A stretch of DNA of 45,309 nt from an uncultured Pelagibacteraceae bacterium (GCA_902592445.1 CACJEN010000008.1:1-45309), one strand, 5' to 3'. Positions 18,175 to 26,760 are shown, numbered from the stretch's first letter. The notes: generated by a model from the letters alone, not told the origin. Numbers and translations are program-made.

Positions 18175-19346
18175 TTATTTTTTGAAAAAATAAGTAATAA
18201 CAAATATCCAAAAACAGTTGATAACAATGAACCAGATAATACTCCAATTTTAACACCGTCCATATATTGCACACTATCCACAAAAGCTAAATTCCCAACA
18301 AATAAGCTCATAGTAAAACCGATACCAGTTAATACTCCAACTGCATAAAAATTAATCCAATTTGAATTAGTAGGCATTTGTGCTAATTTTAGTTTTATTG
18401 CTGCATAAGAAAATGCAAAAACTCCTAACTGTTTTCCTAAAAATAATCCTAATAAAATACCTAGAGGTACTTTATTTAAAAGCGAGTTAAAAGTTAAACC
18501 GTCTAAAGATACTCCTGCATTTGCAAATGCAAATAACGGCATAATACCAAATGCAACATACGGACTAATTGCATGTTCTAATTTTATTAAAAGTGAAAAA
18601 TCTTTCTCCTTTTTTCTATGTGGAATTGTACAAGCCAACAAAACACCAGCAATAGTAGCATGAATTCCTGATTGATGAGTAAACTCCCAAAGAAACAAAC
18701 CTACAATTAAGTATGGTAAGAATTTTTTAACGTTAAATTTATTTAGAACTAGTAAGATAATAAACGCAATAAGCATTAAAGATAAATATTTTATGCTTAA
18801 ATCTCCTGAATAAAACAAAGCTATTATTACAATTGCACCTAGATCATCAATTATTGCAAGAGCTGTTAAAAAAACTTTTAAAGATAATGGTACCCTAGAG
18901 CCTAATAAAGATAGAACACCAAGTGAGAACGCGATATCTGTAGCAGATGGTATTGCCCATCCAACAATTGTATCTGAATTACCGTAATTTATTAAAATAT
19001 AAAACAGAGCAGGTACTAACATTCCACCAACAGCTCCGATAATGGGAAGCATTGCTTGTTTAATATTTGATAATTCACCTTGTAAAAATTCTCTTTTAAT
19101 TTCCAAAGTTACAAAAAAGAAAAATATTGCCATTAAGGCATCATTTATCCAATGTAAAACTGTAAGTTTAATTCCAAAGTTGTTAACTCCAATAAATAAA
19201 TATTTTTCTAAAGTGTTAAAATATAAATTCGAAATTTCAGAATTACTTATAATCAAAGCAATTATAGCACTAAATAATAAAACAAGCCCGCTTGCTGCTT
19301 CTAATTTAAAAAACCATTTAAAAGGTTTAGTTATATTTTGGATCAT
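18171..19346 (-). CDS. nhaA: Na+/H+ antiporter NhaA
   Basis: Inner-membrane antiporter exchanging Na+ for H+. 391 residues with about 12 hydrophobic segments. The diagnostic WAIPSATDIAFSLGVLSLLG and AIIDDLGAIVIIALFY contain the transport aspartates; PLFAFANAGV and GIGFTMSLFVGNLAF are also present. Shares one base with the upstream zinc-ribbon gene and four with the downstream peroxidase gene. Confidence 0.96.
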   Translation of the reverse strand: MIQNITKPFKWFFKLEAASGLVLLFSAIIALIISNSEISNLYFNTLEKYLFIGVNNFGIKLTVLHWINDALMAIFFFFVTLEIKREFLQGELSNIKQAMLPIIGAVGGMLVPALFYILINYGNSDTIVGWAIPSATDIAFSLGVLSLLGSRVPLSLKVFLTALAIIDDLGAIVIIALFYSGDLSIKYLSLMLIAFIILLVLNKFNVKKFLPYLIVGLFLWEFTHQSGIHATIAGVLLACTIPHRKKEKDFSLLIKLEHAISPYVAFGIMPLFAFANAGVSLDGLTFNSLLNKVPLGILLGLFLGKQLGVFAFSYAAIKLKLAQMPTNSNWINFYAVGVLTGIGFTMSLFVGNLAFVDSVQYMDGVKIGVLSGSLLSTVFGYLLLLIFSKNK

Positions 19347-19843
19347 TATCTTGTTAAATCTTTTATAAATAAATTAATATCGGTAACAACTGCATAAAGA
19401 CTATCTAACATGGGATTTAAAAAAGTAATATATATGGATAATTCATTTTTAAAAGTATCTAAAATAATTAATAGGGCTGTTAATGAAATTAATAGTGTAA
19501 CAATTTTATTAAAAATTCCTACAGGTTTACCTCTTCGCTCACTTTTTTGTATTTTATGCTTTTCATTCTTTTTAAATATTTTAGGTTTTTTGATTTCTTT
19601 TTTAAGATTTTTTTTTTTAATAGTTTGAAAAACTTGAGATGGATTAATGTTTATTTCTTCACTTTTATTTTGTGAAATTTCTTTCGTTAATTGAAATTTT
19701 TCTTTTGTGGTATATTGTGTTTTGTTAGTAATATAATGCCATTTATGCAAACATTTACTGCATTGAAGTAATCTTCCACTATCTGGGATCAAGCTTTGAT
19801 CAATGTTAAATTTCTTATAGCAATTTGGACAGGTAACTATCAT
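19346..19843 (-). CDS. MJ0042-type zinc-ribbon membrane protein
   Basis: 165 residues. N-terminal zinc ribbon with two CxxC pairs (CPNCYKKF and CSKCLHKW), ending in the characteristic CSKCxHxW of the alphaproteobacterial MJ0042/zinc_ribbon_5 family. A Lys-rich linker (residues 45-105) is followed by one transmembrane helix (about 110-128) and a short tail with more hydrophobic segments. Function is unknown in the family. First gene of the nhaA operon, divergent from tRNA-Pro. Confidence 0.82.
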   Translation of the reverse strand: MIVTCPNCYKKFNIDQSLIPDSGRLLQCSKCLHKWHYITNKTQYTTKEKFQLTKEISQNKSEEININPSQVFQTIKKKNLKKEIKKPKIFKKNEKHKIQKSERRGKPVGIFNKIVTLLISLTALLIILDTFKNELSIYITFLNPMLDSLYAVVTDINLFIKDLTR

Positions 19844-19903
19844 AAGATTTAAATATATAATAAATTAATAGTTTTTTTCATTAATATCCGACATTAATAT
19901 ACT

Positions 19904-19931
19904 TTGAAATTTAATTATTCTACTGTATTAG
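19904..19931 (+). promoter_or_regulatory. Promoter for tRNA-Pro
   Basis: TTGAAA (19904-19909) and TATTAG (19926-19931) with a 16-base spacer. The predicted start, about 19938, is just upstream of the mature tRNA 5' end at 19941. Confidence 0.45.
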
Positions 19932-19940
19932 TACTTCACT

Positions 19941-20017
<77 letters not shown>

Positions 20018-20022
20018 TCTTT

Positions 20023-20304
20023 ATGAAAAAAGCTAAAATATATAAACCCTCTAAAACTGCCATGCAGTCAGGTGTAAAAAAATTTGATAAATGGGTCATA
20101 GAATTTATTACAGAAAAACCAGGTATAAATCCATTAATGGGGTGGGAGAGCTCAACTGATACAAACTCAGAATTAAAGCTAGAATTTTCATCGAAAGATT
20201 TAGCAATAGAATATGCAAAAAAGAATAAAATCATTTATGAGCTTATTGAACCAAAGAGAAGAAAAATTATAAAAAAATCTTATGCTGATAATTTTACAAA
20301 ATAA
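20023..20304 (+). CDS. Complex I accessory subunit, NDUFS4-like
   Basis: 93-residue protein of the ETC complex I conserved-region family, related to mitochondrial NDUFS4 and found in Alphaproteobacteria. Seen: AKIYKPSKTAMQSG near the N-terminus, WVIEF, then PLMGWESSTDT and the L-x-F-x-S-K-x-x-A-I-x-Y-A-x-K stretch, the family core. It starts five bases after tRNA-Pro and ends two bases before the SbmA-like gene, so it is likely read through from the tRNA transcript. Confidence 0.88.
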   Translation: MKKAKIYKPSKTAMQSGVKKFDKWVIEFITEKPGINPLMGWESSTDTNSELKLEFSSKDLAIEYAKKNKIIYELIEPKRRKIIKKSYADNFTK

Positions 20305-20306
20305 AA

Positions 20307-21299
20307 ATGTTTAAATTCTTTACAGAAAAAAAGTGGTACGGTTGGAGCATTGCAGGATCGATGTTTATACTTATTTCTACGTGGTACCAAGTTCAATTAG
20401 ATGTAAGAATAAATGAGTGGTTTGGTGATTTTTATGATACTTTGCAAAAAGCATTATCTGAACCAGGATCAGTATCTGAACAAGAATTTATAGGATACTT
20501 GTTTACTTTTGCAAAAGTTGCTGGGCTTTGGATAATTATAGCAATAGTCACAGGTTTTTTTGTTTCACATTGGGTATTTAGATGGAGAACTTCTATGGCT
20601 GAATACTACCACGATCAATGGTTAAAAGCTAGATTAACTGAGGGTGCATCCCAAAGGGTTCAGGAAGATACATTAAAATTTGCAAGAATAATGGAGGGTC
20701 TTGGAGTTGGTTTGTTAGATAGTATTATGACTTTAATTGCATTTTTACCAATTCTCTGGGGGCTTTCAAAACAAGTAGACGTTTTACCATGGATAGGTGA
20801 AGTCGATCATGCGCTTGTTTGGGTTGCAATCGTTTCTGCTCTAGGAGGAACTTTATTGTTAGCAGCTGTAGGTATTAAATTACCTGGTATTGAATACGAT
20901 ATTCAAAAAGAAGAAGCTGGTTATAGAAAAGAACTAGTTCATGGAGAAGATGATCCAATTAGAGCTGCACCACCTACTATAGGTCAACTGTACGATCGTG
21001 TAAGAGGAATTCATTATAAATCATATTTTCACTATTTATATTTTAATGCAGTTAAATGGAGTTATTTTCAGGGAATGGTGATCGTACCTTATATTGCTCT
21101 TGCACCAACTATAGTTAAAGGTGCAATTACTTTGGGATTTGTTCAACAAATCACTCGTGCTTTTGGTAGAGTAGAGGGATCGCTTCAATATCTTGTCAAA
21201 AGTTGGTCTACAATAGTTGAGTTAATTTCTGTTTGGAAAAGATTAAGTGAATTTGAGAAAAAATTAAAATCCAATGAAGATAGTTTAGTTAGATCATAA
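20307..21299 (+). CDS. SbmA/BacA-like membrane transporter
   Basis: 330 residues with several transmembrane segments and no ATPase domain. Family features: STWYQVQLDVRINEWFGDFYD at the N-terminus, RWRTSMAEYYHDQWL, EGASQRVQEDTLKFARIME, and the late loop LGFVQQITRAFGRVEGSLQYLV. SbmA/BacA proteins are proton-driven importers of peptides and related compounds, and affect envelope lipids in alphaproteobacteria. The stop is immediately followed by the glpX ATG. Its amino-acid makeup is less Lys/Asn-rich than its neighbours, which may only reflect conservation. Confidence 0.9.
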   Translation: MFKFFTEKKWYGWSIAGSMFILISTWYQVQLDVRINEWFGDFYDTLQKALSEPGSVSEQEFIGYLFTFAKVAGLWIIIAIVTGFFVSHWVFRWRTSMAEYYHDQWLKARLTEGASQRVQEDTLKFARIMEGLGVGLLDSIMTLIAFLPILWGLSKQVDVLPWIGEVDHALVWVAIVSALGGTLLLAAVGIKLPGIEYDIQKEEAGYRKELVHGEDDPIRAAPPTIGQLYDRVRGIHYKSYFHYLYFNAVKWSYFQGMVIVPYIALAPTIVKGAITLGFVQQITRAFGRVEGSLQYLVKSWSTIVELISVWKRLSEFEKKLKSNEDSLVRS

Positions 21300-22247
21300 A
21301 TGGCTCTTGATAAATTTTTAGTTGAAAAAATGAGAGCAGTTACAACAAAAGCAGCCTTTGCAGCATCAAAGTTTAGAGGTTTAAATGATAAAATAGGTGC
21401 TGATAATGCTGCTGTAGATGCTATGAGGGTAGAATTAAATAAAATAGACATGTTGGGTCGAGTAGTTATTGGTGAGGGTGAATTAGACGAAGCTCCAATG
21501 CTTTACATTGGTGAGGAATTAGGAACTAAAAAAGGTTTTGAAATTGATATTGCTGTAGATCCAGTTGAAGGAACAAATTTTGTAGCAAAAAATTTACCTG
21601 GGGGAATATCTGTATTAGCAATTGCCGAAAGGAATAATCTATTTCATGCACCTGAAACATATATGGAAAAAATTGCTGTAGGAAAAGATGTTGAAAACGG
21701 AGCAGTCGACTTAGACTTTTCAATAGAAAAAAACCTCAAAAATTTAGCAGACGCGAAAAATAAAAAACTGGAGGATTTAACGGTTTGTTTATTAGAAAGA
21801 GATAGACATAAAGAGATTATTGATAAATTAGATAAAATGAAAATAAATAAAAAATTAATTTCAGATGGTGATGTATCTGGAGCTTTATACGTAACAAATG
21901 ATAAGTTTGGAGTAGATATGTTTATTGGAACCGGTGGAGGACCTGAGGGAGTTTTAGCCGCATCAGCACTAGATGCAAATGAATGTTTTTTCCAATGTAG
22001 ATTTATTTTTAATGAAGAAAATGAAATCAAAAGAGCAAAAGAAATGGGTATACGTGATCTACAAAAAAAATATAATTTAAGTGAGATTATCTCAGGAGAC
22101 TCAATTTTTTCAGCTACAGGAATTACAGATGGTGACATAATTAAAGGAATAAAAGTAGATGGAAAATCATATTACTCTGAAACTTTAGTTGCTCACAAAG
22201 ATAGTAAATTGTTTAAAATAATAAGAAAGAAAGATGAAATAATATAA
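21300..22247 (+). CDS. glpX: Class II fructose-1,6-bisphosphatase
   Basis: Gluconeogenic phosphatase of the GlpX family. 315 residues with RVVIGEGELDEAPMLYIGE (metal-binding acidic residues), DIAVDPVEGTNFVAK, LPGGISVLAIAE, CLLERDRHKEII, and MFIGTGGGPEGVLAASAL. It starts on the base right after the SbmA-like stop. No class I FBPase is seen in the window. Ends 41 bases before tRNA-Glu. Confidence 0.95.
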   Translation: MALDKFLVEKMRAVTTKAAFAASKFRGLNDKIGADNAAVDAMRVELNKIDMLGRVVIGEGELDEAPMLYIGEELGTKKGFEIDIAVDPVEGTNFVAKNLPGGISVLAIAERNNLFHAPETYMEKIAVGKDVENGAVDLDFSIEKNLKNLADAKNKKLEDLTVCLLERDRHKEIIDKLDKMKINKKLISDGDVSGALYVTNDKFGVDMFIGTGGGPEGVLAASALDANECFFQCRFIFNEENEIKRAKEMGIRDLQKKYNLSEIISGDSIFSATGITDGDIIKGIKVDGKSYYSETLVAHKDSKLFKIIRKKDEII

Positions 22248-22288
22248 CCTTGATTATGAATGTGAATTCTACTAAAAGACCTTTTTTT

Positions 22289-22363
22289 GGTCCCTTCGTC
22301 TATCGGTTAGGACACATGGTTTTCATCCATGAAAGAGGGGTTCGATTCCCCTAGGGACCGCCA
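22289..22363 (+). tRNA. tRNA-Glu (anticodon TTC)
   Basis: 75-base cloverleaf: acceptor GGTCCCT/AGGGACC, anticodon stem CATGG/CCATG with loop TTTTCAT (anticodon TTC at 22322-22324), T-arm GAGGGG-TTCGATT-CCCCT region, encoded CCA. It is preceded by a T7 run and followed after three bases by the GIY-YIG gene. Confidence 0.97.
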
Positions 22364-22366
22364 TTA

Positions 22367-22621
22367 ATGAGTTTTTATGTTTATTTAATTACTACTAAAT
22401 ACAAAGACAAACTTATTAGCTATGTTGGTTACACAAATAATTTAAAGTCAAGAATAGAGCAACATAATTTATCTCTTGGTGCGAAATTTACTAGAGGACG
22501 TAAATGGAAATTAATTTACCAAAAGAAATATTCGACTAAAAACAAGGCTATGTCTGAAGAATACAAGCTAAAAAAAAATTATAAACTAAGAAAAGAAATA
22601 AAAGAAAAATATATTAAATGA
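22367..22621 (+). CDS. GIY-YIG nuclease-domain protein (UPF0213/YhbQ-like)
   Basis: 84 residues forming one GIY-YIG domain: YVYLITT, ISYVGYTNNLKSRIEQHN with the catalytic Arg, KWKLIYQKKY, and the EEYKLKK glutamate helix. Stand-alone members of this size have unclear roles in DNA repair or metabolism. It begins three bases after the tRNA-Glu CCA and overlaps the glycosyltransferase start by 4 bases. Confidence 0.9.
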   Translation: MSFYVYLITTKYKDKLISYVGYTNNLKSRIEQHNLSLGAKFTRGRKWKLIYQKKYSTKNKAMSEEYKLKKNYKLRKEIKEKYIK

Positions 22622-23667
22622 AAATTTCTATATTATTACCATATAAGGAAAATTTTTCATCTCAATACGCAGGTGCAGTTTCGTTATTCCTTAAAGACAC
22701 TGTAAAAATAAGTAAATTTAAAAAAAAAATAAAAATCTTTGGTAATACAAATTTCAAAAAAGATTTACTTACTAGTAATTATATAAATTTAAGTTTAAGA
22801 AAATTCTTTTTTGAGAGTAAAAGTAATAAATATTTAAAAAACTTTCTTAATTATGAAAAAGAGAACTTATCTGACATAATTGAGATTCACAATCGACCTA
22901 GATATATAAATACATTACATAAATATAATAAAAATTTAGTCCTATACTATCACAATGATCCTTTAAATTTAAAAGACTCTAAGACAGTTAATGATAGACT
23001 TAATCTTGTAAAAAAAACCAAAAAAATAATTTTTATCAGTAAATGGGTAAAAAAAAGATTTCTAGTTGGTTTAGATTTAAAAAAAATACCAATCAATAAA
23101 TTTGAAATTATTCAACACTGTACTACAAAAAAAAAATTAATTTTTAAAAATAAAAAGAAAATCATTCTATTTGTTGGAAGATTAAACAAGTCTAAGGGTT
23201 ACGATGTATTTGGTGAGTCAGTTATAAATATACTTAATAATTTTAAGGATTGGAAATCAGTTGTTATTGGAGATGAGCCAAGAGAAAAAATTTATTTCAA
23301 ACATAAAAATTTAAAAATTTTAGGTTTTCAGAATTATTCAAATGTCTTAAAATGGTTTAAAAAATCTGATATTTGTGTTGTTTGTTCAAGATGGGAGGAG
23401 CCTTTTGGTAGAACAGCTTTGGAAGCATCTAGCGCAGGATGCGCTGTAATCACTACCCAAAAAGGTGGATTAACAGAAGCATCTCCTAAATCTTTAAAGA
23501 TAAATAATTTGACTGTAAAGAATTTAGAAAATTGTATTAAAAAATTAGTTAAAAATGATAATTTTAAAAGATTATTGCAAAGAAAAATATATAAACATTT
23601 TTATTTATCTAACACATATATTTCAAATAAAATCGATAATTACAGGTCAAAAATTATTAGAGTTTAA
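22618..23667 (+). CDS. Family 4 glycosyltransferase
   Basis: 349 residues, GT-B fold. The C-terminal half shows the GT4 signature: IILFVGRLNKSKGYD, ILGFQNYSNVLKWFKKSDICVV, then EEPFGRTALEASSAGCAVITT with the conserved EX7E. The N-terminal half (SQYAGAVSLFLKD, NLVLYYHND) fits an acceptor-binding domain. Probably builds surface polysaccharide or lipid-linked sugars; sugar and acceptor are unknown. Its 3' end overlaps the convergent recombinase gene by 11 bases. Confidence 0.9.
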   Translation: MKISILLPYKENFSSQYAGAVSLFLKDTVKISKFKKKIKIFGNTNFKKDLLTSNYINLSLRKFFFESKSNKYLKNFLNYEKENLSDIIEIHNRPRYINTLHKYNKNLVLYYHNDPLNLKDSKTVNDRLNLVKKTKKIIFISKWVKKRFLVGLDLKKIPINKFEIIQHCTTKKKLIFKNKKKIILFVGRLNKSKGYDVFGESVINILNNFKDWKSVVIGDEPREKIYFKHKNLKILGFQNYSNVLKWFKKSDICVVCSRWEEPFGRTALEASSAGCAVITTQKGGLTEASPKSLKINNLTVKNLENCIKKLVKNDNFKRLLQRKIYKHFYLSNTYISNKIDNYRSKIIRV

Positions 23668-24610
23668 TTTTATTTAATGCATTATTCTTAAATATATTTG
23701 CCTCCTTAATATATCTTCTAACCATTTGTGTTGTTTTGTGACCTGTCATAGACATTATACTTCTCTCATCAGCACCTGATTCAGCAGCTACTGTTGCAAA
23801 ACCAGATCTTAAACTATGACCTGAAAAATTTTTATTTTCTATACCAGCTAAATTTAAGTATTCTTTCATTAATAAAACAACAGATTGGTCAGTTAATCTT
23901 TTATCTGTAAGTGATAATCCTTTAGAAAATCTTCTAAAAATTGGTCCAGTTCTAATTTTAGAAATATTTAACCAATTTTTAAGATTTTTGACTGGACAGT
24001 AAATTTCATTAGCGAAGTAGGGAAGTCCTTTGATCATTCCCTCCCCATATTGATCAGTTTTTGATCTTTTAATAGTTATTTTTAAACCCTCTGGTACAAA
24101 TTCTAAATCTTCATGATCAATTGAAACGAGTTCTGTTCGTCTAAAACCACCACCAAAACCAACTAACATTATTGATTTATCTCTTAGTTTTTTTATATCA
24201 TCTATTTTTTGCTCATTAATTACATTAATAATTGATTTTAAATGACTGATTAAAATAGGTTTTTTTCCTTTTTGAAGGCTTCCTTTTACCCTTCTAATTC
24301 CCATTAAATTTTCTACAATAATTGGATGTTTTGTATCTAAGTAATGTCCTTTAAATTTGTGAACCATGCTTATTGATACTAATCTTCTTCTCAGTGTGCT
24401 TATTTTTGAATTTTTCGAAAGGTGGGTTAAGTATAAGGAAACTATTTTTGGATCTGTTGGTAATGAATTTAATCCATGTTTAGTACAAAATGCTCCAAAG
24501 TCTTTAAAGTCAGATTTATAAGCTCTTAAAGTGTTATTTGCTTTAGAGCTTTTAAGATTATTTAGAGTTGCTTCATGAAGTGATTTTAGGTCTGTTGTTA
24601 GTTCATTCAT
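23657..24610 (-). CDS. Tyrosine recombinase / integrase
   Basis: 317 residues. N-terminal core-binding SAM-like domain (about 5-105, NNTLRAYKSDFKDFGAFC) and a C-terminal catalytic domain with the full set: Arg in GGGFRRTELVSID, Lys in IKRSKTDQYGEG, HxxR in SGHSLRSGFATVA, His in MTGHKTTQM and the nucleophile Tyr in RRYIKEA. It looks intact. It resembles mobile-element and phage integrases more than housekeeping XerC/D. A near-perfect 39-base palindrome touches its start codon. Located about 1.3 kb from tRNA-Glu in a patch that interrupts the otherwise housekeeping gene order, suggesting a small acquired element. Confidence 0.92.
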   Translation of the reverse strand: MNELTTDLKSLHEATLNNLKSSKANNTLRAYKSDFKDFGAFCTKHGLNSLPTDPKIVSLYLTHLSKNSKISTLRRRLVSISMVHKFKGHYLDTKHPIIVENLMGIRRVKGSLQKGKKPILISHLKSIINVINEQKIDDIKKLRDKSIMLVGFGGGFRRTELVSIDHEDLEFVPEGLKITIKRSKTDQYGEGMIKGLPYFANEIYCPVKNLKNWLNISKIRTGPIFRRFSKGLSLTDKRLTDQSVVLLMKEYLNLAGIENKNFSGHSLRSGFATVAAESGADERSIMSMTGHKTTQMVRRYIKEANIFKNNALNKIKL

Positions 24611-24649
24611 ATATTACTATTGATAACAATTAATTATCACTAGTAATAT
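24611..24649. repeat. 39-base near-perfect palindrome at the recombinase start
   Basis: Arms ATATTACTATTGATAA (24611-24626) and TTATCACTAGTAATAT (24634-24649) match inversely at 15 of 16 positions around the 7-base spacer CAATTAA. The geometry is that of a tyrosine-recombinase core site (two inverted arms, 6-8 base spacer), and also of an operator or a start-codon-occluding hairpin for the recombinase mRNA. Confidence 0.75.
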
Positions 24650-24690
24650 ATTAAGTGATTTTAAATGTCAATAGTTTAAAATCTACGATT

Positions 24691-24873
24691 ATGGTGTCTA
24701 TGGATGGCTCAATTGAGCCAATATATTTTTTGATTATTTCTTTTGGATTAACATTGCTTACTTATTTAGTGTTTAAGAAAAATGGCAAATCTATAGAGGT
24801 TTATTTCTTAAGTATCATGACTGTTCTGTTTTATGTTTCATATTTTATATTAATAATTGTGAAGCCAAGTTAG
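24691..24873 (+). CDS. Small two-helix membrane protein, hypothetical
   Basis: About 60 residues from the ATG at 24691 (an in-frame GTG at 24655 and ATG at 24700 are alternatives). Two hydrophobic segments, FLIISFGLTLLTYLVF and FLSIMTVLFYVSYFILIIV, are separated by the polar loop KKNGKSIEV. No homology recognised. It is divergent from the recombinase and shares the palindromic gap with it, so the two may be regulated together. It could be a chance ORF, but the two-helix pattern argues for a real protein. Confidence 0.4.
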   Translation: MVSMDGSIEPIYFLIISFGLTLLTYLVFKKNGKSIEVYFLSIMTVLFYVSYFILIIVKPS

Positions 24874-24929
24874 TTATTAACGCTATTCACAGGTGTTAAA
24901 AAACCGTTAAATTCAACGATAAAGTGATA

Positions 24930-25133
24930 CCCTCTAAATTGGTCATATGATAGCTTAATGACGAATTAAGAGGCAACTCTTAACTGACCATCTAGGGAAA
25001 AATCGAGAGATTCAAGCCTAGAGGGCAGAAAACTTCGCTGAGTAGCGCTAAAATAGCGAAGTGGAAGGCATGGCGGTAGCGCATACAACGACGTGCCAAA
25101 AACTACTGTTCTTTGTGCCTGAAAAGGTACAAG
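24930..25133 (+). ncRNA. Candidate structured RNA, class unknown
   Basis: This 204-base stretch is visibly richer in G and C than its surroundings and can form several helices: CCCTCTA (24930-24936) with TAGAGGG (25019-25025); GGTCA with TGACC (24941-24945/24985-24989) enclosing TTAAGAG-GCAA-CTCTTAA (24966-24983); ACTTCGCT/AGCGAAGT (25032-25039/25055-25062); GGCAT/GTGCC (25067-25071/25093-25097); and CTTTGTGCCT-GAAA-AGGTACAAG (25111-25133). Two hairpins have GNRA loops. A local TCTAGG/CCTAGA helix (24991-24996/25017-25022) competes with the first long-range helix, as in a switch. It could be an independent RNA or the leader of the alkyltransferase gene 21 bases downstream. It lacks tmRNA and RNase P hallmarks. 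Strand is inferred from the GNRA loops. Confidence 0.5.
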
Positions 25134-25154
25134 GTAACAGGGTTTTCCTTTAAA

Positions 25155-25430
25155 ATGATCCTAAAAGGTACTAAATTTCAGTTGAAAGTGTGGAATTATC
25201 TTAAAACTATTCCAAAAGGACAAGTTAGAACCTATTTAGATGTTGCAAAAGCCATAAATAAGCCAAAAGCTGCTCGAGCTGTAGCAAATGCGGTTGGAAA
25301 AAACCCAAATGCACCTAAAATACCTTGTCATAGAGTTATCAGATCTGACGGGTCCCTAGGTGGATATTCGGGTCCTGGAGGAATTAAAACTAAGAAAAAA
25401 CTTTTAAAAAAAGAGGGAATTTTCGTTTAA
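25155..25430 (+). CDS. MGMT-family alkyltransferase, DNA-binding/catalytic domain only
   Basis: 91 residues from the ATG at 25155. GTKFQLKVWNYLKTIPKGQV, TYLDVAKAI and the active-site motif PKIPCHRVIRSDGSLGGYSG identify the O6-alkylguanine methyltransferase C-terminal domain. The active cysteine is present, so it is not a Cys-less alkyltransferase-like protein. The N-terminal domain of full-length Ogt/Ada is absent, as in short single-domain members. A TTG 14 codons upstream is open, but the ATG agrees with family N-termini and leaves the structured leader untranslated. Confidence 0.9.
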   Translation: MILKGTKFQLKVWNYLKTIPKGQVRTYLDVAKAINKPKAARAVANAVGKNPNAPKIPCHRVIRSDGSLGGYSGPGGIKTKKKLLKKEGIFV

Positions 25431-25914
25431 AAGTAAGCAAAATCAACGTTTTTTTAATTTTTACCCATATATAGTTCTTATATTTATATTACACCTATAA
25501 GTTGCACTATATATCAATAAATCATTAAAATTGACCCCTCTATGGCTCATTAAATGCCATATTCGATAAATGCATTACTAATAGAAATTAACAGTTTTCA
25601 TCTATTATTTATTTAAATATTTAAGAAAAATTAAATTTTTTCAAATTGTATACTCTCGCCTTTCTCAAATTAATGCCATTAATTTATAAAATTATTGGAT
25701 TACATTGTTTAATTTATCCTTATTATTGAGGATTTTAATTGAGTTTTGTGATTTATCAGGATGAAATCTACAAATATAAATTAAAATTTTAATGACTAGA
25801 TGATAGGTCAGATATATTACTTTATTATATTTTACCTTAAGTAACTAAAATAATATAATAATTACAGTAGTTTACAATTATATATTAATAATCTACTTTA
25901 TATAAAGGTATACT
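25431..25914. other. 484-base intergenic stretch with no visible gene
   Basis: Very AT-rich. I see no open frame of useful length, no tRNA and no clear terminator. It lies downstream of the alkyltransferase gene and of the convergent transporter operon, and is long for this tightly packed sequence. It may be a decayed part of the accessory patch that starts at the recombinase. Confidence 0.5.
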
Positions 25915-26760
25915 TTACATTTTATTAGATTGCTCTCTTCTAAACACATAAACACCTGAAAGAATGATAATTAAAAGGCCGATAAAAGTGTACTTATCAG
26001 GAATATCAGAGAACCAAATATAACCAATTAAAATATTAGTAATTATCTCAAAATAACCCAAAGGTGCCAGTTTGCTTGCATCTGAATAATTGTAGGAAAA
26101 GATAATCATACCATGAGCTAAGGCAGCTATTAAACCCATATTTATAGCAAATAAATACTCAGAAAAAGTTGGTTTAACCCAAATAAAGGGTAAATATAAA
26201 CTTAAAATTAGGGTTCCAACAGTGCTTGTGATTAGCAATGTTAATAATCCATTATCTATGTTTTTTAATTTTCTAGTTACTATTAAATATAAAGCATAAC
26301 AAAAACCTGTACCTAGCGCTGCAAAACTGGCCCAATTAAATTCTACAATTCCTGGTCTAATTACAATCAAAACTCCTATAAAACCTATTATAACGGCTGT
26401 CCATCTTCTTGGCCCCACCCTCTCCTTTAAAAAAAAAGGTGATAAAGCAGTAACCATTAACGGACAAATAAAAGCTATTGTTAATGCTTTAACTAAAGAG
26501 ATTATCGATATTGAATAGAAGAATAATACACTTGAAGTTAATAGTAGTAATCCCCTTATAATTTGAGACTTTAAATTTTTAGAAGAAACTAAAGAATTTC
26601 TAGAAAAAAAAAAAATAAATAACAAAGTGATTACAGTACTAAAAAAAAATCTAAACCACGTTACTTGCAATACAGGTAAAGAATAAGAAAGGTATTTTGC
26701 AATAGCATCCATAAACGGCAGAATTAGCCAAGCAGAAAGATTTATTACTGCACCCCTCAT
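25915..26760 (-). CDS. EamA/DMT-superfamily transporter
   Basis: 281 residues with about ten hydrophobic segments arranged as two EamA repeats. Seen: FFYSISIISLVKALTIAFICPLMVTALSPFFLKERVG in pieces typical of the first repeat end, IGFIGVLIVIRPG, and the second repeat with PLGYFEIITNILIGYIWFSD. Substrate cannot be inferred. Overlaps the AEC permease stop by 4 bases (ATGA), so the pair is co-translated. Confidence 0.88.
   Translation of the reverse strand: MRGAVINLSAWLILPFMDAIAKYLSYSLPVLQVTWFRFFFSTVITLLFIFFFSRNSLVSSKNLKSQIIRGLLLLTSSVLFFYSISIISLVKALTIAFICPLMVTALSPFFLKERVGPRRWTAVIIGFIGVLIVIRPGIVEFNWASFAALGTGFCYALYLIVTRKLKNIDNGLLTLLITSTVGTLILSLYLPFIWVKPTFSEYLFAINMGLIAALAHGMIIFSYNYSDASKLAPLGYFEIITNILIGYIWFSDIPDKYTFIGLLIIILSGVYVFRREQSNKM

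Noticed and set aside
21644..22138. Open frame antisense to glpX
   Set aside because: Shadow of a well-supported gene; Ser/Phe/Leu-rich with no recognisable domain.
24930..25133. tmRNA, RNase P RNA, SRP RNA or group I/II intron
   Set aside because: No tag reading frame or tRNA-like end, no GAGGAAAGTCC box, no SRP GGTCAGGTCCGGAAGGAAGCAG-type loop, and no intron core motifs on either strand.
25113..25154. Alkyltransferase start at the TTG at 25113
   Set aside because: The extra 14 residues do not fit the family and would translate the last RNA hairpin; the ATG at 25155 fits better.
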